A DNA stretch of 64,000 nt from Gammaproteobacteria bacterium (GTDB lineage Bacteria > Pseudomonadota > Gammaproteobacteria > Steroidobacterales > Steroidobacteraceae), in NCBI GenBank assembly GCA_025359565.1, contig JANYFY010000009.1, positions 124,001 to 188,000 on the forward strand. The letters are read 5' to 3'. Shown one piece after another: positions 51,917-62,807 of this stretch. Position numbers and translations under genes: made by a program. Within the stretch, counting starts at the first letter, position 1. Every line of letters begins with the position of its first letter. Under the pieces are notes generated by a model. It saw nothing but the letters and a program-made list of their open reading frames with translations. It had not been told where the DNA came from and searched no databases.

Positions 51917-54583
51917 TTAACTTGCGCTCTGGTCGAGAGCTCGCACCAGGGATTCTTGAACGCGGTTGCAGGCTTCTTGGTGTAAGGGTCGATCATCCGG
52001 ATCGGCGATATAAAAAACGTCTTCGGCTCGTTCGCCCACTGTCATTATTTTGGCGCCATTGATAGTAATGTGCTCGGCTTTAAAGACCTTACCGACTTCA
52101 GATAGGAGGCCTGGCCTGTCGGCGGCAACCAGCTCGAGAATGGTGCGATTATTGCGCGTATCAAGACTGAAGTTTACTTGTGTAGGAGTGCTAAACATAC
52201 GTACTTGACGCGGTGCGCGACGGGTGACGGCCTGCGGTGAGTCCTCCGGTTGCTGCAAATTACGCCACAGGCCGCGTTCGATTTCTTGTATTCGATGGGT
52301 ATCGCTAATTACCGCACCGTTGCCTTCTAACACCACATAGGTCTCTAGGCTAAAACCATGTGTACTTGAAATCAAACGCGCGTCAACCACATTCAGGCCC
52401 ATTTGATCAAGCACAGCTGTGGTGCGAGCGAAACTGTGTAAACCGCGTGTCGTATAGGTCAGGACTGCCGTACCCCCAGCGTCCGAAGGCTTCCCAATTG
52501 CCACCAAAGGGGCATCATCATTGGGGTGTCGATCCGCTAATAAAGAAGTATGCCACGCAATTTCTTCAGGCGTGCAACGCAAAAAATACGCTTCGTTCCA
52601 CTGCGACCAAATTTGATTGATTTGGTGTGCCGGGATATGTCGCATTTGCTCACGCGCGTACTCTTGCGTCTCGCGAATCAATTCTTCTTGATCGATGGGC
52701 GTCTCAAGCCCTCGGCGTAAGGCGCGTTTTATGCGCTCGTAAAACTCTTCAAAAAGGCGCGCTTTCCACGAATTCCAGAGTTTGGGGTTAGTGCCGCGAA
52801 CGTCGGCCGCAGTTAATACGTAAAGGTAGTCTAGATGAGCTTGGTCGCCTACGCGCCGTGCAAAATCGTGAATAACATCCGGATCGCTGATATCTTTTTT
52901 CTGCGAAGTGATAGAAAACACCAAATGATTTTTCACTAACCAGGCGACCAAGCGCGCTTCGTAGCGTCCCAGACCCTGTTCGAGACAAAAGGCCTCGGCG
53001 TCTACCGCGCCGAGTTCAGAGTGGTCGCCACCGCGACCCTTCGCAATATCGTGAAACAATGCTGCAAGATAAGCGAGTTCTTGTCGTGGCAACGACTGCA
53101 TAATTTGGCTAAGGGTCGGAAATTCCTCATTGTATTTTGGTATGGCTAAACGACGTAAATTACTGACCACAAACAGCGTATGCGCGTCCACAGTATAGGC
53201 ATGGAATAAATCGTATTGCATGCGACCCACAATCCGTCCGAACGCTGGAATGTAGCGACCGAGAACGCCATATAGATTCATACGCCGCAATTCGTGAGTA
53301 ACCCCAACGGGCGCACAGAGTATTTCCATAAAGACACGATGATGGCGCGGATTCTGGCGAAACTCCTCGTCAATAAGCCACAAATGGGTACCGATTAAAC
53401 GAATAGTCTCAGCCCGTACGCCGCGAAGTTCCGGATGCTGTTGAAGTAACACAAATAGTTCTAAAAGTGCTGATGGATAGCGTGCAAAAACCTCTGGATT
53501 AGTGACTTCTAAATAGTCGTTACGAATTTGAAAACGCGCATTTATCGGCAGCGGTGGCGCACTCTGCGTCAATATTGCTTCGCGAAATAGCTGCAGCAGC
53601 ATTTCATTGAGCAAACTGATGTCCATGACCGTGCGGTAATATTTTTGCATTAACTGTTCAACAGCTAACGTGAAACTAGCGTCTTCGTAACCAAATAGTT
53701 TTGCGAGTTTAATCTGGTAATCAAAAAGTAAGCGGTCTTCGCGTCGACCGGTCAACATGTGCAGTCCGAAGCGGATCCGCCACAAAAAAGATTGTCCCAA
53801 TTTAAGCTTGCGTAATTCTTCGGGAGTTAGAAAACCGTGCGCGACTAATTCGTCAAGGGTGTCGGTGCCAAAATGGCGCTTGGCGACCCAGCCGATAGTT
53901 TGAATGTCGCGTAAGCCCCCCGGGCTTGATTTAACGTTGGGTTCGAGGTTGTAGGCAGTATCGAAATAGCGATGGTGGCGCTCGGTTTGCTCATGCACTT
54001 TCGCTTCAAAAAAATTCATGGATGACCATAGCCGGTCATTAGCTAGAGCGCGGCGCATCCCGGCAAATAGCGATTCTGGACCGGAGAGTAATCTGGCTTC
54101 AAAAAGTGTAGTAGCAACACTAATGTCCGCAAGACTCTCGCGTTGGCAGTCGTCAATGGATCTTACGCTATGCCCGACCTCAAGACCGATATCCCAAAGA
54201 AAGGTCAGGAACGTTTCGATGGCTGATTGCCAATTGTCAGAATCACTTTTAGGGAGCAACACCATGATATCAATATCGGAACAGGGGTGTAGTTCGCCGC
54301 GCCCGTAGCCGCCGACGGCTATCAAGCCTAAATCGTCTACGTACTGTCCAGCACAATTGAGCCAGGCTGCGCGCAATACAATATCGACCAGCAGAGCGCG
54401 ATCGCGTACTAAGTTCTCCACACCGTCATCTGCACTAAAACGCTCTTGGAGTATTTCAGTGCCACTATCGAGTACTTTGCGGAAAATGAGCGGTGAAAAT
54501 TGGTCGCTCTGTAACAACCCGGGTGCAGCGGCCAAATAAGGCCATTCAAGTAATGGATCTAAAAACGGATTTCGGGTGCTCAA
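51917..54583 (-). CDS. glnD: PII uridylyltransferase / uridylyl-removing enzyme GlnD
   Basis: 888 residues, close to E. coli GlnD (890). Nucleotidyltransferase domain with [20 protein letters not shown], a GlnD-specific helical region, an HD hydrolase domain ([18 protein letters not shown]) and two C-terminal ACT domains that sense glutamine (second begins [17 protein letters not shown]). It adds UMP to PII proteins at low glutamine and removes it at high glutamine. The start overlaps the map stop by 4 bases; dapD follows. Confidence 0.97.
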   Translation of the reverse strand: MSTRNPFLDPLLEWPYLAAAPGLLQSDQFSPLIFRKVLDSGTEILQERFSADDGVENLVRDRALLVDIVLRAAWLNCAGQYVDDLGLIAVGGYGRGELHPCSDIDIMVLLPKSDSDNWQSAIETFLTFLWDIGLEVGHSVRSIDDCQRESLADISVATTLFEARLLSGPESLFAGMRRALANDRLWSSMNFFEAKVHEQTERHHRYFDTAYNLEPNVKSSPGGLRDIQTIGWVAKRHFGTDTLDELVAHGFLTPEELRKLKLGQSFLWRIRFGLHMLTGRREDRLLFDYQIKLAKLFGYEDASFTLAVEQLMQKYYRTVMDISLLNEMLLQLFREAILTQSAPPLPINARFQIRNDYLEVTNPEVFARYPSALLELFVLLQQHPELRGVRAETIRLIGTHLWLIDEEFRQNPRHHRVFMEILCAPVGVTHELRRMNLYGVLGRYIPAFGRIVGRMQYDLFHAYTVDAHTLFVVSNLRRLAIPKYNEEFPTLSQIMQSLPRQELAYLAALFHDIAKGRGGDHSELGAVDAEAFCLEQGLGRYEARLVAWLVKNHLVFSITSQKKDISDPDVIHDFARRVGDQAHLDYLYVLTAADVRGTNPKLWNSWKARLFEEFYERIKRALRRGLETPIDQEELIRETQEYAREQMRHIPAHQINQIWSQWNEAYFLRCTPEEIAWHTSLLADRHPNDDAPLVAIGKPSDAGGTAVLTYTTRGLHSFARTTAVLDQMGLNVVDARLISSTHGFSLETYVVLEGNGAVISDTHRIQEIERGLWRNLQQPEDSPQAVTRRAPRQVRMFSTPTQVNFSLDTRNNRTILELVAADRPGLLSEVGKVFKAEHITINGAKIMTVGERAEDVFYIADPDDRPLHQEACNRVQESLVRALDQSAS

Positions 54584-55329
54584 AGGGTCAGGACCTCAAA
54601 ACCGCTCTCAGTAACCAGTATCGTGTGCTCCCATTGGGCCGAGAGAGATTGATCCTTAGTAACTACGGTCCAGCCGTCTGGCAAAAGGCGTACTTCGCGG
54701 CGACCGGAGTTAATCATGGGTTCGATGGTAAAAGTCATGCCGGGATGCAGTTCAAGACCGGTACCAGCCTTGCCGTAGTGCAGCACTTGCGGATCCTCAT
54801 GGTAGATCCGTCCGATTCCGTGACCGCAATACTCTCGCACCACTGAGAAATTTTGACTCTCAGCCAAGGTTTGAATGGCATTGCCAATGTCTCCCAATCT
54901 AGCACCCGGTTTGACAATACGAATTCCCTTCCACATCGCTTCAAAACAAATGGTGGTGAGACGGCGAGCCGCCAGCGTAGGCTCGCCCGCAAAATACATG
55001 CGGCTGGTGTCGCCATGGAATCCATCGCGAATGACGGTGACGTCGATATTGACGATATCCCCGTTTTTTAGGCGTTTGTCACCGGGAATACCATGACATA
55101 CGACATGGTTTACGGAGGTGCAAATGGTCTTGGGGAATCCGCGATAATTTAGGTTGGCTGGGATAGATTGCAATTCATTCACGATAAAGTCATGACAGCG
55201 CTGGTCCAGTTCTTCAGTACTGACGCCCGGTATCACGAACGGTTCGATCATATCGAGGACGCTTGCTGCAAGTCGGCCTGCGGTGCGCATTTTTTCCTGT
55301 TCGGCAGGGGTTTTGATAGTCACGTTCAT
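54580..55329 (-). CDS. map: Methionine aminopeptidase type I
   Basis: 249 residues from ATG 55329 (MNVTIKTPAEQEKMR), the conserved start; in-frame Met codons further upstream lie in what should be leader sequence. The metal-binding pita-bread fold has VCHGIPGD, NIDVTVIRDGFHGDTSR (two Asp ligands), GHGIGRIYHEDP (His) and MTFTIEPM (Glu) with a final Glu near SAQWEHT. It removes initiator Met co-translationally. It is divergent from rpsB, as in many gammaproteobacteria. Confidence 0.97.
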   Translation of the reverse strand: MNVTIKTPAEQEKMRTAGRLAASVLDMIEPFVIPGVSTEELDQRCHDFIVNELQSIPANLNYRGFPKTICTSVNHVVCHGIPGDKRLKNGDIVNIDVTVIRDGFHGDTSRMYFAGEPTLAARRLTTICFEAMWKGIRIVKPGARLGDIGNAIQTLAESQNFSVVREYCGHGIGRIYHEDPQVLHYGKAGTGLELHPGMTFTIEPMINSGRREVRLLPDGWTVVTKDQSLSAQWEHTILVTESGFEVLTL

Positions 55330-55344
55330 AAGGTACTTTAGACT

Positions 55345-55373
55345 TTGTTTCCGGTGGTAGTTCATGGTATAAA
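55345..55373 (+). promoter_or_regulatory. Putative rpsB promoter with GC-rich discriminator
   Basis: TTGTTT (55345-55350) and TATAAA (55368-55373) are separated by exactly 17 bases, followed by GCCCGGC, a GC-rich discriminator of the kind found in stringently controlled ribosomal promoters. The leader to the ATG at 55493 would be about 110 bases, room for a translational control element; I cannot assign its fold. Confidence 0.45.
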
Positions 55374-55492
55374 GCCCGGCTATTTTTAACAACCCCACAC
55401 GTGTGTCGTCACAATTGGCTGGGTGCTTGAGGCTTTTAGGGCTTTAAGTGGCCAATTGGGATACACGGAGGCTTAACCCAACAGGAGTTTAT

Positions 55493-56470
55493 ATGTCTAG
55501 CGTGTCAATGCGACAAATGCTGGAAGCGGGCGTCCATTTTGGACATCAAACTCGTTTCTGGAATCCGAAGATGGCCCCTTTTATCTTCGGTGAACGTAAT
55601 AAAATTCACATTATTAACCTTGAAAAGACCCAGCCTCTCTACACTGAGGCGGCAGCCTTTATCAAGAGAGTGGCGGCCTCTGGCGGTCGAGTGCTGTTCG
55701 TCGGTACGAAGCGTTCGGCCCGGGATGCCGTTCAAAAAGAAGCAAGCCGTTGTGGCATGCCTTACGTCAACCAGCGGTGGTTAGGCGGCATGCTAACCAA
55801 TTTTAAGACTATTCGTCAGTCCATCAAGCGTTTGAACGAGCTTGACGAGATGGCGCAAAGCGGCGCTTTAGATCGGCGCGGCAAAAAAGAGGCGCAAATG
55901 TTGCGTCGCGAAATGGATAAATTATTGCGTAGTTTGGGTGGGATCCGCGATATGAACGGACTACCTGATGCTTTATTTGTAATTGATGTGGGACATGAAG
56001 AGATTGCGATTCATGAGGCGCGTAAATTGGGTATTCCGGTGGTGGCAGTGGTTGATACCAATTGTTCGCCAGACGGTATCGACTATGTGATTCCGGGTAA
56101 CGATGACGCCATGCGCGCCATTTTACTGTACGCCGGCGGAGCGGCTGATGCCGTGCTCGAAGGCAGGGCCTCATTGCCCGAAGTGCCGATGGGCGAAGAT
56201 GATTTTGTTGAACTTGACGAGGATGGCAACCCGAAAAAACGCGTCGCCGGTGCCAAGCGGACCGCTCCGCAGCCTCGGGGTAAGAAGCCCGTTCCTGCGC
56301 GTCGTAAGGTTCCGGTGACCGTGGTCCCGGGTGTCGCGGCCGTAACGCCAATCGATGAGGTTGAGGTCGAAGATGTTGAAGTAGCGGACACGGCTCCAGC
56401 TGAAACGCGTCCAGCAAGTGCCCCGCGACGTCGTCCGGTGGGGCGGCGTACTCCGGCACGAGGCGCTTAA
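55493..56470 (+). CDS. rpsB: 30S ribosomal protein S2 with long C-terminal extension
   Basis: 325 residues from ATG 55493, preceded by ACAGGAG. The S2 core is standard: [59 protein letters not shown] and [20 protein letters not shown]. coli S2 has 241 residues; here about 85 more follow from roughly residue 240. The extension is low complexity: first basic ([20 protein letters not shown]), then a short acidic block ([12 protein letters not shown]), then Arg/Pro-rich to the end ([14 protein letters not shown]). Its role is unknown; it may touch rRNA or a neighbour near the S2 site. Confidence 0.96.
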   Translation: MSSVSMRQMLEAGVHFGHQTRFWNPKMAPFIFGERNKIHIINLEKTQPLYTEAAAFIKRVAASGGRVLFVGTKRSARDAVQKEASRCGMPYVNQRWLGGMLTNFKTIRQSIKRLNELDEMAQSGALDRRGKKEAQMLRREMDKLLRSLGGIRDMNGLPDALFVIDVGHEEIAIHEARKLGIPVVAVVDTNCSPDGIDYVIPGNDDAMRAILLYAGGAADAVLEGRASLPEVPMGEDDFVELDEDGNPKKRVAGAKRTAPQPRGKKPVPARRKVPVTVVPGVAAVTPIDEVEVEDVEVADTAPAETRPASAPRRRPVGRRTPARGA

Positions 56471-56475
56471 AGTTT

Positions 56476-57348
56476 ATGAATATTACGGCAGATAGCGTTA
56501 AGCGCTTACGTGAGCGTACGGGCGCCGGCATGATGGAGTGTAAGAAAGCCCTGGTTGAAACCGCAGGTGATTTGGACGCCGCTGCGGAACTTATGCGTAA
56601 AACAGGACTTGCTAAGGCGGACAAAAAAGCGGCTCGAATTGCCGCCGAGGGATCCGTTGTGGTGGAGCGATCCGGCAAAAATGCCGCGATGGTTGAAGTG
56701 AATTGCGAGACCGACTTTGTTGCGCGTAGCGATGAGTTTCAAGGGTTTGCACGCGATGTTGCTAGCGTAGTATTGGCTAGCGCTCCTGCAAATTTACCGG
56801 ATCTGTTAGCGTTGATGCATAACGGCGCCAGTCTCGATGAACATCGCCGTGCATTAATCGCGAAAATTGGCGAAAATATATCGGTACGTCGGTTTGTGCG
56901 AGTCTCGGCGCCCGGGGCACTTGGAATTTATGTGCACGGCAGCCGTATCAGCACCGTCGTTGCGCTCGAAGGTGGGGATGAAGCGTTAGCGCGTGATTTG
57001 GCTATGCATGTCGCTGCGGTTAATCCGGCCTATATCGATGCGGGTGCGGTGCCGGCGGCGACACTCGATAAAGAGCGCGAAATTCTGACCGAACAAACTA
57101 AACTGGAAAAAAAACCGGCTGATATCATTGCCAAAATGGTCGAAGGCCGTTTGCGGAAGTATTTGGCCGAAATTACGCTTTTGGGACAACCCTTTGTTAA
57201 GGATCCAGACATTACCGTCGAGAAACTTCTTGCAACAGCGAAGGCTAAGGTGCTGCAGTTCGTCCGTTATGAAGTTGGTGCGGGTATTGAAAAGAAGCAA
57301 GATGATTTTGTGGGTGAGGTAATGGCTCAGGTCAAAGCGAAATCCTGA
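56476..57348 (+). CDS. tsf: Elongation factor Ts
   Basis: 290 residues. N-terminal UBA-like domain ([26 protein letters not shown]), core with the [10 protein letters not shown] signature ([16 protein letters not shown]) that inserts into EF-Tu, and a C-terminal coiled-coil region. It exchanges GDP on EF-Tu. Five bases after rpsB, the universal rpsB-tsf operon. Confidence 0.97.
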   Translation: MNITADSVKRLRERTGAGMMECKKALVETAGDLDAAAELMRKTGLAKADKKAARIAAEGSVVVERSGKNAAMVEVNCETDFVARSDEFQGFARDVASVVLASAPANLPDLLALMHNGASLDEHRRALIAKIGENISVRRFVRVSAPGALGIYVHGSRISTVVALEGGDEALARDLAMHVAAVNPAYIDAGAVPAATLDKEREILTEQTKLEKKPADIIAKMVEGRLRKYLAEITLLGQPFVKDPDITVEKLLATAKAKVLQFVRYEVGAGIEKKQDDFVGEVMAQVKAKS

Positions 57349-57352
57349 AAGT

Positions 57353-58078
57353 ATGACCTCCAAGACTCGCTATCGCAGGATTTTGGTCAAATTATCGGGC
57401 GAAGCTCTGTTAGGGAGCGAAGATTACGGCATTGACCCTAAAATTCTTAAGCGCATCGCGGGAGAAATTCGCGATCTAACCAATCTCGGTGTTCAGGTGG
57501 CGGTAGTGATTGGTGGTGGCAATATTTTTAGGGGAGCAGGTCTCGCCCGCGCTGGCATGGATCGGGTCACCGGCGATCATATGGGGATGCTCGCCACCGT
57601 AATTAACGCCTTAGCCATGCAGGACGCATTGGAGAGCTTGGGTACCTATGTGCGGGTTATGTCCGCATTGCGTATTAATGAGGTTTGCGAGGACTATATT
57701 CGACGCCGGGCAATACGGCATTTAGAGAAGGGCAGAGTAGTGATCTTCGGTGCCGGTACGGGCAATCCTTTTTTTACGACAGATACCGCTGCAAGCCTAC
57801 GCGCCATTGAAATAAACGCGGAAATACTGCTTAAAGCCACCAAAGTCAATGGTATTTATGATTCTGATCCGTTGATAAACCCTAATGCTAAGCGTTATAC
57901 CCATTTGACCTATGACAAAGTGCTGAATGATCGTCTTAATGTGATGGACGCAAACGCTATTGTCTTATGTCGAGAAAATAACTTACCTTTACAAGTGTTT
58001 AATTTGTTTAACGCGGGTGACTTAGGCCGTATTGTGCAAGGTGAAGACGTTGGCACAGTGGTATCTGCCGAGACTTAA
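57353..58078 (+). CDS. pyrH: UMP kinase
   Basis: 241 residues, same as E. coli. Amino-acid-kinase fold with [13 protein letters not shown] (phosphate loop), [25 protein letters not shown] and [13 protein letters not shown], all UMP kinase hallmarks. It phosphorylates UMP to UDP and is allosterically controlled by GTP and UTP. Starts 4 bases after tsf. Confidence 0.97.
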   Translation: MTSKTRYRRILVKLSGEALLGSEDYGIDPKILKRIAGEIRDLTNLGVQVAVVIGGGNIFRGAGLARAGMDRVTGDHMGMLATVINALAMQDALESLGTYVRVMSALRINEVCEDYIRRRAIRHLEKGRVVIFGAGTGNPFFTTDTAASLRAIEINAEILLKATKVNGIYDSDPLINPNAKRYTHLTYDKVLNDRLNVMDANAIVLCRENNLPLQVFNLFNAGDLGRIVQGEDVGTVVSAET

Positions 58079-58087
58079 GGGGAATTC

Positions 58088-58645
58088 ATGCTCGATGACA
58101 TTAAGAAAGATGCGATCGTGCGTATGCAGAAGTGTGTCGCAACTTTTCGAGATCAGTTGAAGAAATTGCGCACAGGTAGGGCGCATACCAGTCTAATCGA
58201 GCACATCAAGGTTGATTACTATGGCTCAGAGATGCCACTCAATCAGGTGGCAAATGTGGCGACCGAAGATGCCCGGACCCTTACCGTGACCCCTTGGGAA
58301 AAGGCGATGGTGCCGATCATTGAGAAGGCTATCTACAAATCTGATTTAGGATTAACTCCCAATACTGCGGGTCAGTTGATTCGAATCTCGATGCCAGCGT
58401 TGACCGAAGAACGTCGGCGCGATATCACAAAGGTAGTGCGCTCGGAAGCCGAAGGAGCTCGGGTGGCTGTGCGCAATGTACGTCGCGAAATTATGAATGA
58501 GCTCAAAGAAATGCTCAAAGAAAAACTGATCGCGCAGGACGACGATCGGCGTGCACAGGACGATGTTCAAAAGCTCACTGATAAGCATGTAGCCGAAATC
58601 GACCAGGCCATGGCCGACAAGGAAAAAGAATTGATGCAGGTTTGA
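58088..58645 (+). CDS. frr: Ribosome recycling factor
   Basis: 185 residues, same as E. coli RRF. Three-helix bundle plus beta domain: LRTGRAHTSLIEHIKVDYYG near the start, TVTPWEKAMVPIIEKAI in the middle and LTEERRRDITKVVRSEAEGARVAVRNVRRE (recognition helix) toward the end. It splits post-termination ribosomes with EF-G. A GGGGAATTC stretch just before the ATG supplies a ribosome binding site. Overlaps the uppS start by 4 bases. Confidence 0.97.
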   Translation: MLDDIKKDAIVRMQKCVATFRDQLKKLRTGRAHTSLIEHIKVDYYGSEMPLNQVANVATEDARTLTVTPWEKAMVPIIEKAIYKSDLGLTPNTAGQLIRISMPALTEERRRDITKVVRSEAEGARVAVRNVRREIMNELKEMLKEKLIAQDDDRRAQDDVQKLTDKHVAEIDQAMADKEKELMQV

Positions 58646-59379
58646 TGATGCAAGACTCACCGCAGCATGTTGCAATCATTATGGACGGCAACGGTCGGTG
58701 GGCAAAGGCACGCGGCCTGCCGCGGACTGCGGGGCATCGCGCCGGCCTTAAAGTAGTACGTCAAATCGTCGAAGAATGCGTCGGGCGCAAAGTGGGTTTT
58801 CTGACGCTATTTACTTTTAGCAGCGAGAACTGGCGTAGACCACCCGATGAAGTGGGTATGCTGATGGGCCTGGTATTAGATGCGCTGGAACGTGAAGCCA
58901 CTGATTTGCACCGTAATGGCGTGAGACTTCGATTTATTGGTGATCGTAAAATGCTGGGTGCGGAATTAACGGCACGCATTTTAAGCGCCGAAGCGTTAAC
59001 TTTTGAGAATACTGGGCTTGGACTTAACGTGGCAATGGCCTACGGAGGACGTTGGGATATTCTCCAAGCGTGTCGCTCGCTTGCGAGCGAGGTGGCGAGT
59101 GGGATTTTACAGGCAAATGACATCACTGAAACATGTATCGGTTCGCGGCTTAGCCTCGCGGGACTGCCTGAACCTGATTTAATGATTCGTACTGGCGGTG
59201 AACAACGAATCAGCAATTTCTTGTTGTGGAATTTGGCCTATACCGAGCTATATTTTTGCGATGTGCTGTGGCCTGAATTCTCGGTGCAGCATTTACAAAA
59301 GGCTTTTGATAATTTCAAGGATCGGGAACGGCGTTTCGGTAAAATTTCTCTGCAAGTGGCGTCGCCTCCCAATGCTTGA
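58642..59379 (+). CDS. uppS: Undecaprenyl pyrophosphate synthase
   Basis: 245 residues. Cis-prenyltransferase: HVAIIMDGNGRWAKARG with the catalytic Asp, GHRAGLKVV, LFTFSSENWRRP and RTGGEQRISNFLLWNLAY. It makes the C55 lipid carrier needed for peptidoglycan and for the exopolysaccharide pathway at the left end of the window. ATG 58642 (ATGATG overlap with the frr stop) or 58645 may start it. Confidence 0.97.
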   Translation: MMMQDSPQHVAIIMDGNGRWAKARGLPRTAGHRAGLKVVRQIVEECVGRKVGFLTLFTFSSENWRRPPDEVGMLMGLVLDALEREATDLHRNGVRLRFIGDRKMLGAELTARILSAEALTFENTGLGLNVAMAYGGRWDILQACRSLASEVASGILQANDITETCIGSRLSLAGLPEPDLMIRTGGEQRISNFLLWNLAYTELYFCDVLWPEFSVQHLQKAFDNFKDRERRFGKISLQVASPPNA

Positions 59380-59403
59380 GACCTACAATGTTTGAGATTT
59401 GCG

Positions 59404-60210
59404 ATGCTTAAAGTTCGGATAATAACCGCCGTGGCTCTGGCTGTGGGATTATGGATCAGTTTATTTGTATTACCCCTGCATTGGGGTTTAAGTGTCATGG
59501 GTGCCGCATTTTTAGTAGGCGCATGGGAGTGGGCAGGGTTTGCACAACTCAACCGTACATCTCGTCTTATTTATAGCGCGGTCATCGGGCTATTGATGTT
59601 TTGTGCTTGGGTATGGAGCGAAACAACGCAGCATCTCGTAATTCTGATGGGCACCGCTTGCGTATGGTGGTTGGCCGCTTTTAGCTGGGTGGGGTTTGCC
59701 CCGCAGTGGCAAAATCGTAATGTCACGCTGGGCTGCGGAGTAATAGTTTTAGTGCCGGCCTACGTTGGATTAGCTCGTATGCATGTCGATCGAGGAGTCT
59801 TACCTCCCATGGGTCTGGTGTTGTCATTTCTATTGTTGGTATTTGCAGCCGATGTAGGCGCTTATTTTGTCGGCCGTTGGTTGGGTCGGCAGAAATTGGC
59901 ACCACGGGTCAGCCCGGGGAAGACTCGTGAAGGGGCCATGGGCGGTCTCGCGCTAGTGTTGCTCGTTGCGTGGGCGGGCGCCTATCGATTCAACCTTGCT
60001 GTGTTCGAGGTGTTAGGGTTGGCCTGCATCGTAGGAGTTTTTTCCATCGTCGGTGATCTGACGGAAAGCATGTTCAAACGAGCTGCGGGGCTTAAAGATA
60101 GTGGTCGCTTGTTACCCGGTCATGGTGGTGTATTGGATCGAATTGATAGTGTCACCGCTGCCGCGCCATTTTTTGTGCTGGGCGTGATTGGATTAGGCGT
60201 ACTAACATGA
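59404..60210 (+). CDS. cdsA: Phosphatidate cytidylyltransferase
   Basis: 268 residues from ATG 59404; an in-frame TTG at 59392 would add four. Seven or eight membrane segments and the C-terminal CDP-DAG synthase signature (SIVGDLTESMFKRAAGLKD then GRLLPGHGGVLDRIDS), with SPGKTREGAMGG before it. It makes CDP-diacylglycerol for all phospholipids. It overlaps dxr by 4 bases. Confidence 0.95.
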   Translation: MLKVRIITAVALAVGLWISLFVLPLHWGLSVMGAAFLVGAWEWAGFAQLNRTSRLIYSAVIGLLMFCAWVWSETTQHLVILMGTACVWWLAAFSWVGFAPQWQNRNVTLGCGVIVLVPAYVGLARMHVDRGVLPPMGLVLSFLLLVFAADVGAYFVGRWLGRQKLAPRVSPGKTREGAMGGLALVLLVAWAGAYRFNLAVFEVLGLACIVGVFSIVGDLTESMFKRAAGLKDSGRLLPGHGGVLDRIDSVTAAAPFFVLGVIGLGVLT

Positions 60211-61403
60211 GTACCCGGGGCGTGGCGATATTGGGATCCACCGGCAGTATTGGGCGCAGTACGTTAGCGGTTTTGAGTCTACACCCAGATCGATACCGGG
60301 TGCGGCTCTTGGCCGCGCGCAGCAGTTGGCAAGCGCTAGTCGATCAAGCGCTGAAGTTTAAGCCTGACCGGGTGATATTAATTGATGCGGGCGCTGCTTT
60401 GCTGGCGGCTCGTGCTCTGCGAGAACAGGGCTCCGTCACCCGCGTGGAGCACGGCGCTACGGCGCTTAAAAGTGCGGTGGCTGAATCGGACATAGACGTT
60501 GTGATGGCGGCTATTGTCGGTGCTGCGGGGCTGCTGCCGACCTTGAGTGCGGTACGCGCCGGCAAACGCGTGTTGCTCGCTAATAAGGAGTCGCTAGTCA
60601 TGGCGGGCCGCTTGCTAATGGATGAAGTGCAACATGCCGGCGCAGTATTGATTCCCATCGATAGCGAACACAATGCGATTTTTCAGTGCATGCCCGCCGG
60701 GTATTTGCCGGGTAGCGCAGGGCGCGGCGTGACGCGTCTGATTTTGACGGCCTCTGGCGGTCCGTTTCGTGGCACTCAATGGGCGGATCTCTCGACCGTA
60801 ACGCCAGATCAGGCTTGTGCTCACCCTAAGTGGAAAATGGGTCGTAAGATTTCGGTCGATTCGGCCACTTTAATGAACAAGGGTTTAGAAGTTATCGAGG
60901 CGACGTGGTTATTTGGCTTGCCTGAATCCAAAGTCGAGGTGTTAGTGCACCCGCAAAGTGTGGTGCACTCTCTGGTTGAGTATAAGGATGGGTCAATATT
61001 GGCGCAAATGGGTGCTCCGGATATGCGGACCCCCATTGCGCAGGCGTTGGCATGGCCAGAACGGATAGATTCCGGTGTACAATCGCTGAACTTAAGCGAG
61101 ATTGGTCGTCTGGAATTCGAGCCTCCGGACCATGTGCGCTTTCCCAGCCTTGAGCTTGCGAGAATGGCTGCACGTGCGGGCGGAACCGCCCCGGCGGTGC
61201 TGAACGCAGCGAACGAAGTGTCGGTACAAGCTTTTCTGGACCGACGCTTGAACTTTACTGACATTCCCGTGGTCATTGACAGAGTGCTGCAACGCCTCAA
61301 CATAGTCCCTATAAGGGCACTGAGCGATGTGTTGGAGGCTGACGCTGCGGCACGACGCGTGGCTGCGCTACAGATTGAGACGGTCTATGGAGCCCTTGCA
61401 TGA
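60207..61403 (+). CDS. dxr: 1-deoxy-D-xylulose 5-phosphate reductoisomerase
   Basis: 398 residues, as in E. coli. NADPH-binding ILGSTGSIGRSTL, LANKESLVMAG, metal and substrate loop IDSEHNAIFQCM, TASGGPFR, and HPKWKMGRKISVDSATLMNKGLE. It commits DXP to the MEP isoprenoid pathway, which supplies the farnesyl substrate of UppS. The start overlaps cdsA and the stop overlaps rseP by 4 bases each. Confidence 0.97.
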   Translation: MSTRGVAILGSTGSIGRSTLAVLSLHPDRYRVRLLAARSSWQALVDQALKFKPDRVILIDAGAALLAARALREQGSVTRVEHGATALKSAVAESDIDVVMAAIVGAAGLLPTLSAVRAGKRVLLANKESLVMAGRLLMDEVQHAGAVLIPIDSEHNAIFQCMPAGYLPGSAGRGVTRLILTASGGPFRGTQWADLSTVTPDQACAHPKWKMGRKISVDSATLMNKGLEVIEATWLFGLPESKVEVLVHPQSVVHSLVEYKDGSILAQMGAPDMRTPIAQALAWPERIDSGVQSLNLSEIGRLEFEPPDHVRFPSLELARMAARAGGTAPAVLNAANEVSVQAFLDRRLNFTDIPVVIDRVLQRLNIVPIRALSDVLEADAAARRVAALQIETVYGALA

Positions 61404-62767
61404 AAATTTTAATTTTTTTGATCGCTTTTTTGGTGGCGATTGGCATCCTGGTTGCGGTACATGAATTCGGTCACTACTGGGTTGCCAAGAAACTAGGTTT
61501 CAAGGTGCTGCGTTTTAGTATCGGGTTTGGCAAACCGTTGTGGACGCGCGTGGGGAAAGATGCCGATCGAACCGAGTACTGCATTGCCGCGATTCCGTTG
61601 GGCGGGTATGTTAAGTTACTAGATGAGCGCGAAGGTGAAGTGTTGCCTGCCGAGTTACCGCGCTCCTTCACACGCAAACCCGTTACCCATCGGGTTGCGG
61701 TGTTGCTTGCGGGCCCCCTCATGAATTTCATTTTTGCGGTAGTGCTCTATGCCGTCATTGGTGTGATTGGCACCGAAATCGTCAAACCGGTGGTGGGCCA
61801 GGTTCGAGCCGATAGTCCGGCGGCGCTCGCCGGCTTGAAGGGCGGTGATTTAATAGTGCGGGTGGGCGATCGTGCGGTAGCGGATACCGAACAGTTGCAA
61901 ATGGCGTTGCTGGGCCTGGTCTCGGATGGAAGTCCCCTTAACTTGACTTTGCGGGGTGCCAGTGGCGAGCGCTCGATCGTGTTACGCGTTGACACGGAGC
62001 GCCGGGTACTCACTGAGCCTGGAAAATTATTATCTGGGTTAGGGTTTGATTTAGACAGTTGGCATGCGGATTCCATTGTGGGTGCAGTGCCAGCGCAGAG
62101 TGCAGGTGCGAGTGCAGGATTGAGAGCAGGCGATCATTTGTTGTCGGTGGATGGTCGGACTATTAATAATAGTTCGCAATTTGTGGCTGCGGTGAATGCG
62201 GCTTTAAATCGTGTGATCACCATCCAATATGCCAGGGCAGGTGTATCGGCTAGTACATCGGTGCGAGTGCCACAAGTTTTAGATCAAGGTCGCTATATTG
62301 GTCGACTAGGTATTGCGCTGGCAGAAGGTCCCCGCTCATGGCCGGCGGGTGTTCTGATCACTCAGCGATTGGGTTTAATCGATGCAACTTTCGCTGGAAT
62401 CGCTAAGACATGGGAAATGTCATCAATGACCGTGCGGATGCTATGGCGAATGGTCACGGGTCAAGTGTCCGCGAAGAACATTAGCGGACCCATCAGTATT
62501 GCCGAGTTTGCAGGAATTAGTGCTTTGATGGGTGGCGCCGCATTCTTATCGTTTCTTGCCATTATCAGCGTGAGCTTGGGGGTCTTAAATTTGATGCCGG
62601 TGCCGTTACTCGATGGCGGTCAGGTCGTGTACCAGATAGTAGAGGCTGTTAAGGGAAGTCCACTTTCTGAGCGCACGCAGATATTCGGGCAACAGGTCGG
62701 CATCGCTTTGCTACTCGTACTGATGAGTTTGGCTTTCTATAATGATATTTCAAGACATTTAAACTAA
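61400..62767 (+). CDS. rseP: Site-2 protease RseP
   Basis: 455 residues (E. coli 450). Intramembrane zinc protease: HEFGHYWVAK in the first membrane helix carries the two His ligands and catalytic Glu, and NLMPVPLLDGG near the end supplies the Asp ligand. Two PDZ domains lie between (VGQVRADSPAALAGLKGGD and VPAQSAGASAGLRAGD). It cleaves the anti-sigma factor RseA in the sigma-E envelope stress response; its neighbour bamA encodes the barrel assembly factor whose failure triggers that response. Confidence 0.96.
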   Translation: MKILIFLIAFLVAIGILVAVHEFGHYWVAKKLGFKVLRFSIGFGKPLWTRVGKDADRTEYCIAAIPLGGYVKLLDEREGEVLPAELPRSFTRKPVTHRVAVLLAGPLMNFIFAVVLYAVIGVIGTEIVKPVVGQVRADSPAALAGLKGGDLIVRVGDRAVADTEQLQMALLGLVSDGSPLNLTLRGASGERSIVLRVDTERRVLTEPGKLLSGLGFDLDSWHADSIVGAVPAQSAGASAGLRAGDHLLSVDGRTINNSSQFVAAVNAALNRVITIQYARAGVSASTSVRVPQVLDQGRYIGRLGIALAEGPRSWPAGVLITQRLGLIDATFAGIAKTWEMSSMTVRMLWRMVTGQVSAKNISGPISIAEFAGISALMGGAAFLSFLAIISVSLGVLNLMPVPLLDGGQVVYQIVEAVKGSPLSERTQIFGQQVGIALLLVLMSLAFYNDISRHLN

Positions 62768-62807
62768 TGGATGATCATGATGACAAATTGCCTCTGGTTT
62801 TTAGCGC

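Noticed and set aside
55824-56678. Long open frame (284 codons) antisense to rpsB
   Set aside because: It overlaps the whole end of rpsB and the start of tsf, has no recognisable domain, and its His/Pro/Arg-rich composition is that of a mirror frame of a coding sequence.
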